From: [Leptolyngbya] sp. JSC-1
GTDB lineage: Bacteria > Cyanobacteriota > Cyanobacteriia > Elainellales > Elainellaceae
NCBI GenBank assembly: GCA_000733415.1
Contig: KL662191.1
Location: forward strand, 965,040-1,029,039
DNA length: 64,000 nt
Reading direction: 5' to 3'
The position numbers and the translations under genes were made by a program. Shown here piece after piece: positions 35,056 through 44,795 of the stretch (positions are counted from its first letter, which is position 1; each line of letters begins with the position of its first letter). Below the pieces are notes generated by a model. That model worked only from the letters and a program-made list of their open reading frames with translations. It ran no database searches and was not told the origin of the DNA.

Positions 35056-38052
35056 CTACATTTCGGCTTCTTGCTGTTGATAGAGACAGAAATAGCGACC
35101 CCGCAGTGCCATCAGCTGATCATGGGTACCGATCTCAACTGGAGATCCCTTATCCATTAACACAATCGTGTCGGCATTGCGAATCGTACTGAGGCGGTGC
35201 GTAATGAAGAACACGGTACGCCCTTGGAACTCTTCTGCCAGATTGAGACACACGCGACGTTCTGAATCGTAGTCTAGCGCACTGGTCGCTTCATCCAGAA
35301 TCAGCAAGCGGGGATGCTGCAAAACGGTTCGAGCAATCGCAATCCGCTGCCGCTGTCCGCCAGAGAGAGAAGCACCCCGTTCACCGACGCGAGTATTGTA
35401 GCCACTGGGTAATTCCATAATGAAATCATGGGCTGCCGCAATTTGGGCGGCTCGGATGATTTCTTCCGCTGATGCCCCTGGGCAGGTAAGGGCAATGTTC
35501 TCTTGAATTGTGCCTTCAAACAGCAAGCTATCCTGGGGCACAATCCCGACCTGCTGCCGCAAGGAGTTGAGTTCTACCTTGCTGATATCATAACCATCGA
35601 TCAAGATTCGCCCTGATTCGAGATCATACAAGCGTGGCAAGAGTTTCATCAGCGTACTCTTACCCGAACCGCTAAGACCAACAATGCCCACAAACGATCC
35701 AGTCGGGAACTCGAGGCTAACGTTATTGAGCTGGTAAGGCCCACTGGTGCCAAATCGGAAGGAGACATCGTCGAATTTAACAGCGCCTTGAATGGGAGGC
35801 ATTGGAATGTTGAGGCGATCCACTTCGTCTGCTTCAGGGGCAGAATCGATGATGTCGCTCAAGCGCTCTAGCGACAGCCCCACTTCCTGGAAGTTCTGCC
35901 AGAGTTGCGCCAATCGCAGTAGTGGGCTAGTGACATAGCCGGCAATGATCCGGAAGGCAATTAATTGACCAAGGGTCAGCTGGTTTTGCAAGACCAAGTA
36001 GGCACCCACCCACAGCACCAGCAGTCCAGAAAGCTGGTTCAGGAAGTTACTAGCCGATCCAGCCGTTGTAGAGGTCAATACCGTCTTAAACCCAGCGCTA
36101 ACATAGCGGGCATAGCGCTGTTGCCACTGCCATCTGGCTCGAAGCTCCATGTTCTGGGCTTTAACGGTTTGGATGCCGGATACCACTTCTACCAAATAGG
36201 ACTGGGTTTCAGCGTTGCGCTCGGCCTTGACTCGCAACTGCTGGCGAATCAGCGGTGAGGCCACCATTGCTAACAGCACAAACAGAGGAATCGTCACCAG
36301 TGAAACCAGCGTCAACAGCCAGCTGTAGATGAACATCACCACGATGTAGATTACCGAGAAAACGGCATCCAAGACTACGGTCAAGGCCGTACCGGTTAAG
36401 AATTGGCGGATATTCTCTAGCTCGTTAATCCGGGTTGCCAGTTCACCCACAGGTCGCTTCTCGAAGTACCTTAGGGGTAAACGAAACAGGTGATCGATGA
36501 TCTCCGAGCCTAGAGACATATCGATCCGGTTGGTGGTATCGACAAATAGATAGGTCCGTAAGCTGCTAAGCACGGCTTCAAACACTGCCAACACCAGCAA
36601 CAAAATCCCCAACACATGCAGCGTATCGACGCTTTTTTGGATGATTACCTTGTCGATGATCACCTGAATCATCAGAGGGTTGGCCAGGGCAAATAGCTGC
36701 ACAAAGAAGGAGGCAATGAACACCTCGATCAAAACACGGCGATGTTTGCGAATTGCAGGCAAAAACCAGGACAGACCAAAGCGCTGTTGTGGCGTTTGCT
36801 TGGTGGGTTTGAGCAGCAGAACTTCGCCTCGCTCTCCCCAAGTCTCGACAAAATCGGCTGGTTTGCGGCGGACAATGCCCAGTTCCGGCACTGCAATCAC
36901 CAGCTCACGCTCGCTAATGCTGTAGAGCAGCGCCAAACTGTCTTGCCACTGCACTAGCGCTGGCGCTTCTAATCGACCAATTGCGCTAGCTGGAACCACC
37001 ACAAGTTGAGCGTTAAGGCCCATCATTTCCGCTACGGCACCGCACAGTTCTAACGAAATGCCGCCGCTGCGCTCCATCTGGCTGGATAAAACCCGCCGCA
37101 CTACATCTCGCCGGAAAGGCATATTGAAGTGTTGGCAGAGCATTTGAAGACAGGCCATAGCCACTTCCAGTTCGCCCCGACCGCGGATGAAGGGATATTT
37201 TTGCGGTGCTTGCTGAACCGGCAGCTCTATGCTGGGATCGGGTTCAGGCGGGCGATCTGGTGCATAAGGAATATCGAGATCGGCTTGACTGTCTTCAATT
37301 CCAACCTCGTCAGAGACAACTTCATCGGGCGCTTCTGCGGTAATCGTTTCTGGAAAGCCAATTACCCGCGCGGCGCGATCGCCATTGACCTCTAAGTATC
37401 CTAACCCTCCCATGCTAGAGCGGCTGTTGACATTGAGGCGGCTACCAGCTGAAAAGTTGCTGATTGAGCCGCCACCGCTAACGAGCCAGATCCGATCGGG
37501 TTCTAGCTGGTTGGTAGGAGTTCGGCCAGGGGGTAAGTTACAAATCACAGCTTGGGATTCGGCTATTAGCGCTAATTCCTTCAGGTCGGCGCTACCGTTA
37601 GCCTGGCGGTGGAGTTCGGTCCCCAACAGGTCGTAGATCTCGATCAGGGAACAACGGTTCCGAAACGCCTGGTCTAGTCGAGGTTCCCGTTTCAGCAACT
37701 CTAGAAAATCCGTTGCTGCTATCGTTAAACAGATGCTTTCACGGGAGGCAATAGCTGTTTCGCAAGGGATGCCTCGAATCAGGCCGATCCAGCCTAGAAT
37801 TTCTCCAGGTTGAAGCAAAGCAAGCGTTACTGGCTTCTGAGTGCGGGGATCATATCCCAACAACCGAATTTGCCCTTGATACAGAATCGAAACTTGGTTC
37901 GGCAGCCGATCCCGCACCAACACAGCTTGCCCAATGCGGTAGCGCAGCAGTTGAAATTGTTCTGTAACCCGTTCTAAGGCGTCAGGAGCGAGCTGATCAA
38001 ACGGATCGACGGTTGCCAAAAATTCTTGAACACTAGATTTGGTATAGGTCAT
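35056..38052 (-). CDS. Type I secretion ABC transporter: cNMP-binding domain, degenerate C39 domain, ABC exporter
   Basis: 998 residues. Domains: cyclic-nucleotide-binding fold (about 10-150; LLRYRIGQAVLVRDRLPNQV and LLQPGEILGWIGLIRG), an acidic linker, C39 peptidase-like domain (about 284-415), six-helix membrane domain (about 430-730) and ATPase domain (Walker A GLSGSGKST about 791, LSGGQRQR about 899, ITHRL). In active C39 peptidases a Cys precedes the A-C pair; here the text is ELEVAMACLQML, with Val at that place, so the domain is probably a non-cleaving C39-like domain as in HlyB, which docks RTX substrates. Its ATG overlaps the preceding stop (ATGA). The N-terminal sensor domain may gate transport; that is inference. 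Confidence 0.93.
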   Translation of the reverse strand: MTYTKSSVQEFLATVDPFDQLAPDALERVTEQFQLLRYRIGQAVLVRDRLPNQVSILYQGQIRLLGYDPRTQKPVTLALLQPGEILGWIGLIRGIPCETAIASRESICLTIAATDFLELLKREPRLDQAFRNRCSLIEIYDLLGTELHRQANGSADLKELALIAESQAVICNLPPGRTPTNQLEPDRIWLVSGGGSISNFSAGSRLNVNSRSSMGGLGYLEVNGDRAARVIGFPETITAEAPDEVVSDEVGIEDSQADLDIPYAPDRPPEPDPSIELPVQQAPQKYPFIRGRGELEVAMACLQMLCQHFNMPFRRDVVRRVLSSQMERSGGISLELCGAVAEMMGLNAQLVVVPASAIGRLEAPALVQWQDSLALLYSISERELVIAVPELGIVRRKPADFVETWGERGEVLLLKPTKQTPQQRFGLSWFLPAIRKHRRVLIEVFIASFFVQLFALANPLMIQVIIDKVIIQKSVDTLHVLGILLLVLAVFEAVLSSLRTYLFVDTTNRIDMSLGSEIIDHLFRLPLRYFEKRPVGELATRINELENIRQFLTGTALTVVLDAVFSVIYIVVMFIYSWLLTLVSLVTIPLFVLLAMVASPLIRQQLRVKAERNAETQSYLVEVVSGIQTVKAQNMELRARWQWQQRYARYVSAGFKTVLTSTTAGSASNFLNQLSGLLVLWVGAYLVLQNQLTLGQLIAFRIIAGYVTSPLLRLAQLWQNFQEVGLSLERLSDIIDSAPEADEVDRLNIPMPPIQGAVKFDDVSFRFGTSGPYQLNNVSLEFPTGSFVGIVGLSGSGKSTLMKLLPRLYDLESGRILIDGYDISKVELNSLRQQVGIVPQDSLLFEGTIQENIALTCPGASAEEIIRAAQIAAAHDFIMELPSGYNTRVGERGASLSGGQRQRIAIARTVLQHPRLLILDEATSALDYDSERRVCLNLAEEFQGRTVFFITHRLSTIRNADTIVLMDKGSPVEIGTHDQLMALRGRYFCLYQQQEAEM

Positions 38053-38855
38053 GGTGCTGTGGGGGTAACGGCAGAATCAATTGCAGTAGATTCAACAGGT
38101 GGGGCCGGCTCGCTGCCATTGGTGGTTTGAGAGACGGTAAATGCACTGAGCTGATTCAGTTGCTCTTGTAGCCAATTATTGAAGCATTCATTTAATAAGC
38201 GGCGTCGCATCGAGTCGTCAAGCTGGGCTGGAATAAATTTTTCTAACCGAACTAAAACCAACCATTCTCCGACACGAGTGGGAGGTGTCAATTGCCCTGG
38301 CTGGCTCAGGGTAAGAATCTGAGCCAAAGTGGGATGGGGAACGCTCAGCTCTACAGGGCCGATTAACCCATCGGTTTGGGCTTCTGGCCCTTGGGAATAG
38401 GTCCGGGCTAGTTCAGCAAAGCTCTGCTCTCCTTCCAAAATCCGGAAATAAAGCTCTTGAGCAATGCCGGTATCTTGCGTTCGAATCAAGGAATAGATGA
38501 CTTTGTCTAGCTTGTCTTTGCGGCTGAGAAAGTAGGACTCGAGCTTGGGTCCCCAGGTCAACTGCTTATATTTCTCGATCCGCAGTTCACGGGTAGCGAG
38601 GGATTCGAGTTGCTCTGGAGCCATACCATAGCGCTGCAGCCAGACCTGACGAGCCTCGTCTGTGGTGATCTGGTTTTGCACATAAAACTGTTGGCAAGCA
38701 GCAGAAACCTCTTCTTCGGTACATTCAATCGAGGCAATGGCCTGATCAATCAAGATCTCTTGAATGAATTGAGGTAGCATCTGGTACCCTGCCATTAGGG
38801 GCAAGATCTCTTCAGCCGTGATAGAGCGATTCCCAATTTGCAGCACTACGGTCAT
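38049..38855 (-). CDS. PpiC/SurA-type peptidylprolyl isomerase-like protein of the secretion operon
   Basis: 268 residues. A SurA-like N-terminal helical part (about 1-120) and a parvulin-like domain (about 125-220: FRILEGEQSFAELARTYSQG, then GGLIGPVELS-like DGLIGPVELSVPHPTLAQIL, then GQLTPPTRVGEWLVLVRLE). There is no signal peptide or membrane segment, so it probably acts in the cytoplasm, perhaps holding the exported protein unfolded. It ends in a Pro/Thr/Ala tail. It is first gene of the secretion operon; its stop overlaps the ABC gene start by 4 bp. AAGGAACC lies upstream of ATG 38855. Confidence 0.85.
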   Translation of the reverse strand: MTVVLQIGNRSITAEEILPLMAGYQMLPQFIQEILIDQAIASIECTEEEVSAACQQFYVQNQITTDEARQVWLQRYGMAPEQLESLATRELRIEKYKQLTWGPKLESYFLSRKDKLDKVIYSLIRTQDTGIAQELYFRILEGEQSFAELARTYSQGPEAQTDGLIGPVELSVPHPTLAQILTLSQPGQLTPPTRVGEWLVLVRLEKFIPAQLDDSMRRRLLNECFNNWLQEQLNQLSAFTVSQTTNGSEPAPPVESTAIDSAVTPTAP

Positions 38856-39289
38856 GGAAGCCGGTTCCTTGAGCAGTTTCTCTTGAGTGGTCCTGATTTG
38901 ATTGACGGATCAAACCCAAATTAATATCTGAATTGAACCCTAAAACATACTTTGCCTTAATTCGCTTGAGATGGGCAGATTATTATAATTTATTTAGCTA
39001 ATCTTCAAACCATCAGGATTTTTGCCTGTAGACATGGGAGGTAGGATTTGACCTGTTTCTAGAGTTCCCATATCTAATTACACCAGCGCAATTGCAAAAT
39101 CCAGATAACTATAGCGTTTAATAAATTCCTTGAAGACAAATTAAGTTCAAGTTCGACTGAGCTGTTAGTTTGGGTAGCTTCACCGGAATTTACGACCCAG
39201 AATTTAACAGCCGAATGTTGCGACGATAACACCCTATGTGAGATTGCCTTTTGGTAGGCTGGGGTGGTTTCTCAGGAAAGATTGATGCT
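38856..39289. other. Intergenic region between divergent genes
   Basis: This should contain the promoters of the secretion operon (leftward) and of the metallophosphoesterase gene (rightward). It is AT-rich around 38980-39130. No clear operator, RNA or hairpin was recognised. Confidence 0.4.
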
Positions 39290-40132
39290 ATGCACAAGCT
39301 ACTGTCGGGTGGATTGAGCGTCGAGCAGATCACGGTTGCCATTGCCGGTCTGCCATCCTCTTTGGAAGGAACTAAACTGGTTCAGCTCTCTGATTTACAC
39401 TTCGACGGTTTGCGTCTGTCTGAGGCAATGCTAACCCAGGCCATTGAGGTGAGTAACGCCATCCAACCCGATTTAGTCGCTTTGACGGGAGATTATGTCA
39501 CTGACGATCCAGCACCTGCTCCTGAGCTAGCTCAACGGCTGCAAACGTTGCAGAGTCGCTTGGGTACCTATGCAGTTTTAGGGAATCATGACATATGCCC
39601 TGCAGGTGCGCGTGCCCAGGTAACAGCAGCCTTTGAAGCAGCGGGGATTCAAGTCCTGTGGAATCAAATTGCCTATCCATTTGGCACCGGGTTGCCCGTA
39701 GTCGGTTTAGCAGACTTTTGGTCGAAAGAGTTTGATCCAACGGTGCTGAACCAACTCAATCCGGATATTCCACGTCTAGTGCTCTCCCACAACCCAGATA
39801 CAGCCGCACCTTTGCAGCGATGGCGAGTGGATCTACAGCTCTCAGGCCATACGCACGGCGGCCAGGTAGTAATCCCAGGGCTAGGACCATTGCCAACCTG
39901 GTACCAAGCTTTTCGACGATACGTTCCCAAATCTTGGCGGCCTTGGATTCCCTACATGCGAGAAGACTGTTATAAAGTCGTGCGCCATTGGCAGTGGGCA
40001 CAAGGTCTACATCGGGTGGGCGAAAATTGGCTCTATGTTAATCGCGGTTTAGGAACCTACCTGCCTGGTCGCTTGTTCTGTCCGCCTGAGCTGACGGTGA
40101 TTACCCTGACTGCTGGTCCCCCAGCCCGATAG
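39290..40132 (+). CDS. Calcineurin-like metallophosphoesterase
   Basis: 280 residues from ATG 39290, preceded by AGGAAAG; a TTG at 39251 would add 13 residues. The binuclear metal motifs are complete: QLSDLHFDG (DxH), ALTGDYV (GD), VLGNHD (GNHD), SHNPD (H), and SGHTHGGQV (GHxH). It belongs to the YkuE/UDP-2,3-diacylglucosamine-hydrolase-like branch acting on phosphoesters at the membrane or envelope, but the substrate is not predictable. It stands alone, converging with the tyrosine-kinase gene. Confidence 0.92.
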   Translation: MHKLLSGGLSVEQITVAIAGLPSSLEGTKLVQLSDLHFDGLRLSEAMLTQAIEVSNAIQPDLVALTGDYVTDDPAPAPELAQRLQTLQSRLGTYAVLGNHDICPAGARAQVTAAFEAAGIQVLWNQIAYPFGTGLPVVGLADFWSKEFDPTVLNQLNPDIPRLVLSHNPDTAAPLQRWRVDLQLSGHTHGGQVVIPGLGPLPTWYQAFRRYVPKSWRPWIPYMREDCYKVVRHWQWAQGLHRVGENWLYVNRGLGTYLPGRLFCPPELTVITLTAGPPAR

Positions 40133-40154
40133 CTGCTTCTAGCTGAAGTCAAGT

Positions 40155-40187
40155 TGTCTGGATGTCTTGCTAATCAGCAGCCAGACA
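40155..40187. terminator. Possible hairpin terminator between convergent genes
   Basis: The arms TGTCTGG and CCAGACA form a 7-bp stem around a 19-nt loop, midway between two convergent stops (40132 and 40197). There is no clear T-run on either strand, so its role is uncertain. Confidence 0.35.
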
Positions 40188-40196
40188 TCAAGAATT

Positions 40197-42536
40197 TCAA
40201 GCATCCAGAGCAGAGCCGTCTCGACGCGCTTGCAGCAGATTTTGGTTATAGCGAGTGTAAGCATTGCTGCTGGGGCTGTTGTGCTCCCGCAGATAGTTGG
40301 CGACCATGCTGACATTAGCGATTCGCAGGCTCATCAGTTTATTGAGAACGCGCTCAACCGCCGTTCGATTGGTTTTGTTGGCCGCTACGACCATCAGCAC
40401 CTCATCCACCTGGGTCGTGAGGAAGCTAGCATCGGTCAGACCAAACAGATGAGGTGTGTCATAGATGACCAGATCAAACATGCTCTGAAACTTTTCCATC
40501 AGATACTTCATTTGATCTGAACCGAGCAGGCGGGCCGAACCAGGCATCGAAGAGCCTGCCGTCAGGACAAATAAATTCTCGGCCAGCGGCGACCGTTGAA
40601 GCATTTCTTCGGGATTCGTCGCATCACTGGTCAACAAATCGCTTAAACCCTTAGAATTGCGCAGATCCAATCGGGTATGGATCTGGGGTAACCGCAGGTT
40701 GGTATCCACCAAGAGCACGCGCTGACCGGTGCCCGCTGCCGTCTGAGCTAAGTAAAGCGCGACCGTTGTCTTACCATCTCCAGGCTCGGCAGAGCAGACC
40801 ATGAGGGAACGAATCGGTGGATCAGCCAAGCGGATATTAGAGTAGAGATCGCTAAAGGCTTCTCGGAATGAGGCAGTTTCTAGGCGACTATCCTCAAAGT
40901 CACCGCCACCGAAGCTGGAGGGGAATTCTAGCGATTGCTTTGCGCCCCTCGAGAAAGGAATAACCCCAATCAAGGGCAGCTTTATCGCCTCTTGCAAATC
41001 CTCAACTGTATAGAAGACATTGCGATAGCGCTCCAGCAGTAGCGCCAGCAAGGTTCCTAGCAGTAAACCTAGGGCGGCCCCAGCAATCATCAAGTTCGAG
41101 GCTTTCGTAGGTTCGGGGATTGGATTGCCTTCCGCATCGCGCGGAATCAGCGGTTCTGATATCATTTCCCATGGCACTTCGGTCTGGGCTGCTTCGACCC
41201 GCAGGGTTTCGCGCTGAGTCTGCAAGCGATTCAAGGTTTGGGTCGCAATTTCTAATTCTCTGGTCAGATCCGTATACTGACGGGAAATCGCGGGAAATTG
41301 CTGAAAACGACGATCAAACGCTTGACGAGCCTGAGCAATTTCTCGATTTCGTACTTCCAAAACGCGAATCTGGTTGCCAGCTTCAACCATCTGGTTAATT
41401 AAACCAATCCGGACTGAGTTCTGGAACGCCTGCACCTGAGGGTTGCCAGAACCACCAGGCAGGCTTTGACCGACAATTTGCTGAGCGCGCTGAGATAACA
41501 GATTAGAGACGTTCCTTTGCCGTTCCCGCAGGGACCGCACCACCGGACTATCATCATTGAAACGAGCTGATTCAACGGCAAGCTGGCGATCAATTTCGAC
41601 CAAGTTTTGCTGTAAGGTCTGATAGGTTGGGTCTTCACTGAGAGCCGAGGCGGCAATCCCTTCTTCAGGAGTCAGCTCTAACTGGCGCTGGAGACTGCTG
41701 TAGAGCGCCCGCTGTTCCTGTAATTCCCGTTGGGTAGCCAACTGCTGCGTCGTAATCTCGTTAATGTTAGTAGAGAGCTGATCGCCCTGGGATGCTGGGC
41801 TAATCAAGTCATACTGCTGTTGCAGACGCTGAAGCTCATCCTGGATGCTGTTCACTCGCTGCTGGGCTTCTGGTAGTTGGTCGTCGATAAACTTGATGCC
41901 TTCGCCAAAGCGAGTTTTGCGTTCTTCCAAGCTGTAGCGCAGATAGCGATCGGCCGTCACCTTCAGAACATGCTGAACCAGTTCTGGGTCGGGATCCTCG
42001 TAAGTTACTTTGATGATACGGGTCGCGTCCGGAGCGTTCTCCGGTACCAATCGCTGCACCTTCAGCCCTGCCCGCAGCTGATCGTAGGTGAATTCAGGGT
42101 ACTGGGTTTTCACCTCCTGCACAATTGAGGTCAACATGCTGGGGCTTTGTAGAATCTCAATTTGGGTTGAATAGTCCAGCGTAAACACATCGCCCGATGG
42201 AATGTTGTCGCCCTGGGTGCGGGTGACTGTCAATGGGTCAGTAACACGAGCAGCGTTAGAGACCGGTTCAACCAGCAACTGGAAGTTTCCTTGGTAGACG
42301 GGGCGAATCTTCATCGCTTGAAAACCGGCGGCAACAGCCACAACGGTAGCGACCCCGGCAATCAACAAGGCCTGTCGCTGAATCGTTCGGCCTAGGGAAC
42401 GCAGATTTAATCCTCGATTGGGGGCATTGTCCAGGTCATCGACGTCGGGCGGGGCTAACTGCACAACTGGTCTCCCCCGCACCATAGGCGCTGATGCTTG
42501 AGCCGCTGATGCTTGAGTGGTTTGTTCAATCTCCAT
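40197..42536 (-). CDS. Polysaccharide co-polymerase/tyrosine autokinase (Wzc-like)
   Basis: 779 residues. The Wzz domain with first membrane segment (LLIAGVATVVAVAAGFQAM, about 53-71), a long periplasmic coiled coil (about 200-430), a second membrane segment (LMIAGAALGLLLGTLLALLL), then a BY-kinase: Walker A PGDGKTTVAL (about 582), Walker A' VLLVDTNLRLP and Walker B VIYDTPHL. The C-terminal tail has only a few tyrosines (AYTRYNQN), fewer than classical Wzc, so autophosphorylation sites are limited. It controls length and export of a surface polysaccharide with the Wza-like protein encoded upstream. AGAGGT precedes ATG 42536. Confidence 0.95.
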   Translation of the reverse strand: MEIEQTTQASAAQASAPMVRGRPVVQLAPPDVDDLDNAPNRGLNLRSLGRTIQRQALLIAGVATVVAVAAGFQAMKIRPVYQGNFQLLVEPVSNAARVTDPLTVTRTQGDNIPSGDVFTLDYSTQIEILQSPSMLTSIVQEVKTQYPEFTYDQLRAGLKVQRLVPENAPDATRIIKVTYEDPDPELVQHVLKVTADRYLRYSLEERKTRFGEGIKFIDDQLPEAQQRVNSIQDELQRLQQQYDLISPASQGDQLSTNINEITTQQLATQRELQEQRALYSSLQRQLELTPEEGIAASALSEDPTYQTLQQNLVEIDRQLAVESARFNDDSPVVRSLRERQRNVSNLLSQRAQQIVGQSLPGGSGNPQVQAFQNSVRIGLINQMVEAGNQIRVLEVRNREIAQARQAFDRRFQQFPAISRQYTDLTRELEIATQTLNRLQTQRETLRVEAAQTEVPWEMISEPLIPRDAEGNPIPEPTKASNLMIAGAALGLLLGTLLALLLERYRNVFYTVEDLQEAIKLPLIGVIPFSRGAKQSLEFPSSFGGGDFEDSRLETASFREAFSDLYSNIRLADPPIRSLMVCSAEPGDGKTTVALYLAQTAAGTGQRVLLVDTNLRLPQIHTRLDLRNSKGLSDLLTSDATNPEEMLQRSPLAENLFVLTAGSSMPGSARLLGSDQMKYLMEKFQSMFDLVIYDTPHLFGLTDASFLTTQVDEVLMVVAANKTNRTAVERVLNKLMSLRIANVSMVANYLREHNSPSSNAYTRYNQNLLQARRDGSALDA

Positions 42537-42928
42537 GTTGACCTCTGTGTAGCTTAACTAACCCGACTTAGAGAAGTAATAGATTGCCGCGACACCTGGC
42601 TGAAGCTGCAAAAACCACCAGCAAAGTCTTCTCGCTTAGAGAAAAAGTATGCCCAGACTGCCGGGAGCAGTATCTCTATAATATGGGTGCTTGGTATCAT
42701 TCAACCCTGCCTCTTTCGCAACCTGCGCCTATCTAGTGTTTATCATGATCAGTCATTCACTGAAGATGCACCCGACCTCTTACTGTTGGACCTGATATTA
42801 GACCTGATGGTAGAACAAAACCGAAACGATTAGAAAAACGATCTTTTGCGTTTGTGGTCTGTAGTTGAGCAATAGATTAATTAATCATTTAGTACCTGTT
42901 TGCTCGTCATTAGCTGTCAGTTATTCAG
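42537..42928. other. Intergenic region between the export-protein gene and the kinase gene
   Basis: A 392-bp spacer inside a co-directional pair; its length suggests the kinase gene has its own promoter. No hairpin or RNA was recognised. Confidence 0.4.
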
Positions 42929-44365
42929 TTATTCGTCGCCAATCTCAGTAATTGTGTTGATTGTGCCAAAGATGGTGTTGAAAATACCAAAGAATCGATC
43001 AAACGGGTCTAAAACGCTGTTGAGATTGTCAGAGAATACAGCATTGCCGTTGCGGCTGACGATGATTGTGTCAAAGTCTCGCAAAGCTGGGTTGGTCTGA
43101 TCGTTGATGCCAGCCGCCAAGTCCACATCAACGGTGCGTCGAATTGCAGTGCCATTCGGGCTGAGGCGCACTAGCTCAACTTTGCTAGTTCGAGCACGAG
43201 GCCGTTGGAAACCACCCGCTGCAAGCAAGGCTTGATTCATGGGCGTATTGGGGGATACCTCAATTACCCCAGGATTGGACACTTCTCCAATCACATTGAC
43301 CCGAATCGTTTCTGGCGAGAGGTTAGCCGAGCCGAGCACAAGCGCTTCGCTCTCATTGAGGGTGGTTGCTGTAGGAATTACAATCGCGTCGCGGTCGCGC
43401 AACCGGATATCCTGATTCAGCTCACCGGTCCGCAGCAGTTCCCAGAGGTTGACATCGATAATTTCTAACGAACCATCGGTCAAAGGTCGACGCACCTGAA
43501 CCCGACGCAAATCTGCAAATTGAGTAATCCCACCTGCGGCTTGCAGGGCTTTGGTGACTGTAGGCCATTGATTGGTGACACCTCCACCAGCACCGCCTGC
43601 TTCTACCAAAATGCGGTTGTCGGTCGCGCCTTCTGGGCTAATCACATAGGCTCCAGGACGTTTCACTTCACCGGCCACGCTAATGCGTAGGGAGCGGGTT
43701 TCGATCAAGCTGACGGTTACAAGCGGATTCCGAATAAACCGGGCATAAGCCTGACTGATTGCTTGTTCTGCTTGCTGAAGCGTTAATCCTTGTACCTTGA
43801 CCGGCCCAGCCCAGATTAGATTGATCGTGCCATCGAGCTGAACGATGTAGCGGCCTGCGGTCGCACCGCTGAGTTCGGGCACATCAAAGATATCGATTTG
43901 AATCTGATCGCTGGGTCCCAGGGTGTAGGCTTCTTCAAAGGGGAAGGCCGAAGTGGGAGGTGGAACAATCGTTCGGTTCGGCAGAGAAGGGGTAAGAATC
44001 ACACCCCGGCGCGGTGACGATTGGGTGGGTGTACCAGAAGGCAGTGCCTGAGACTGGGTAATTTGAGCAGGTTGGGCGTGAGACTGAGCCGGGTCGGAAG
44101 TTGAATGAGTTGAGTTGGCTAGAGACGATGCAACAACTGTCTTCTGAGGCTGCTGTGCGGCGTTAGCTGCCTGAGAGACCGCCCAAGCCAAGGGAGTTAA
44201 AAGGGCTGACAATACTGCTGTTGCCATCACTGAGCGCGTAGCTCCACAGAGTTGATTGGCGGCACAAAGAAACACTTTGGACGATTTATTGGACGATTTA
44301 GATTGAGAGAAACTGAGAAGTTGAGTACGCTGAGCCGACTGAACCTTCGTTGTTACGCGCATCAT
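42929..44365 (-). CDS. Polysaccharide export outer-membrane protein (Wza/SLBB family)
   Basis: 478 residues. A long basic N-terminus and a hydrophobic segment (VMATAVLSALLTPLAWAVSQA, about 46-66) act as signal sequence; no lipobox cysteine is seen, unlike E. coli Wza. After a Gln/Ser/Thr linker comes the Poly_export domain (YTLGPSDQIQIDIFDVPEL, about 150), then two SLBB domains (ISVAGEVKRPGAYVI; VNVIGEVSNPGVIEVSPNT) with AAGGITQFADL and AAGGFQRPRA. It forms the periplasmic/outer-membrane exit for capsule or EPS, paired with the tyrosine kinase downstream. Start is the first of two adjacent ATG codons. Confidence 0.94.
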   Translation of the reverse strand: MMRVTTKVQSAQRTQLLSFSQSKSSNKSSKVFLCAANQLCGATRSVMATAVLSALLTPLAWAVSQAANAAQQPQKTVVASSLANSTHSTSDPAQSHAQPAQITQSQALPSGTPTQSSPRRGVILTPSLPNRTIVPPPTSAFPFEEAYTLGPSDQIQIDIFDVPELSGATAGRYIVQLDGTINLIWAGPVKVQGLTLQQAEQAISQAYARFIRNPLVTVSLIETRSLRISVAGEVKRPGAYVISPEGATDNRILVEAGGAGGGVTNQWPTVTKALQAAGGITQFADLRRVQVRRPLTDGSLEIIDVNLWELLRTGELNQDIRLRDRDAIVIPTATTLNESEALVLGSANLSPETIRVNVIGEVSNPGVIEVSPNTPMNQALLAAGGFQRPRARTSKVELVRLSPNGTAIRRTVDVDLAAGINDQTNPALRDFDTIIVSRNGNAVFSDNLNSVLDPFDRFFGIFNTIFGTINTITEIGDE

Positions 44366-44774
44366 TCGTTGGTTGCTAGTGAGTGCTACTAGTTGGTGCT
44401 AACGGGTAATTCTAGAGATCAAACAGAAACTTTAAACAAACAGAGAAAGGTAGGTAGTGGTTTCTACGGTCACAAATTCCATTGCTTTCCTGTTCCACCT
44501 GATAAATCCATTGATCCGGAAGCCTTTATGAAAGTTCCACAGACGCATGTAATCACACAAACAACTAGAGAAATTTGAACCTAAAAGCAATCGGGCTGAA
44601 TGGCAGGTAAATTCCTCTGGCTAAAAGAACTGCAAGGAGCACAAGCAGGCGTTCAAGGTCAATCCCAGCCCATAGCAACCGGGCATAGTTGGATTAAACC
44701 TTTGGGTCAAACCTTCGGGTCAACCTGGGTGTGGGCAGGTCATAGGCCAGACTATCCATCCAAACTATCATAAG

Positions 44775-44795
44775 TTTTCGCTGAAACAGCGAAAA
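44775..44795. other. Perfect 9-bp hairpin
   Basis: TTTTCGCTG, AAA, CAGCGAAAA. With T/A-rich arms it could terminate transcription in either direction, but no annotated gene ends here, so it might close a short untranslated RNA. Confidence 0.5.
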
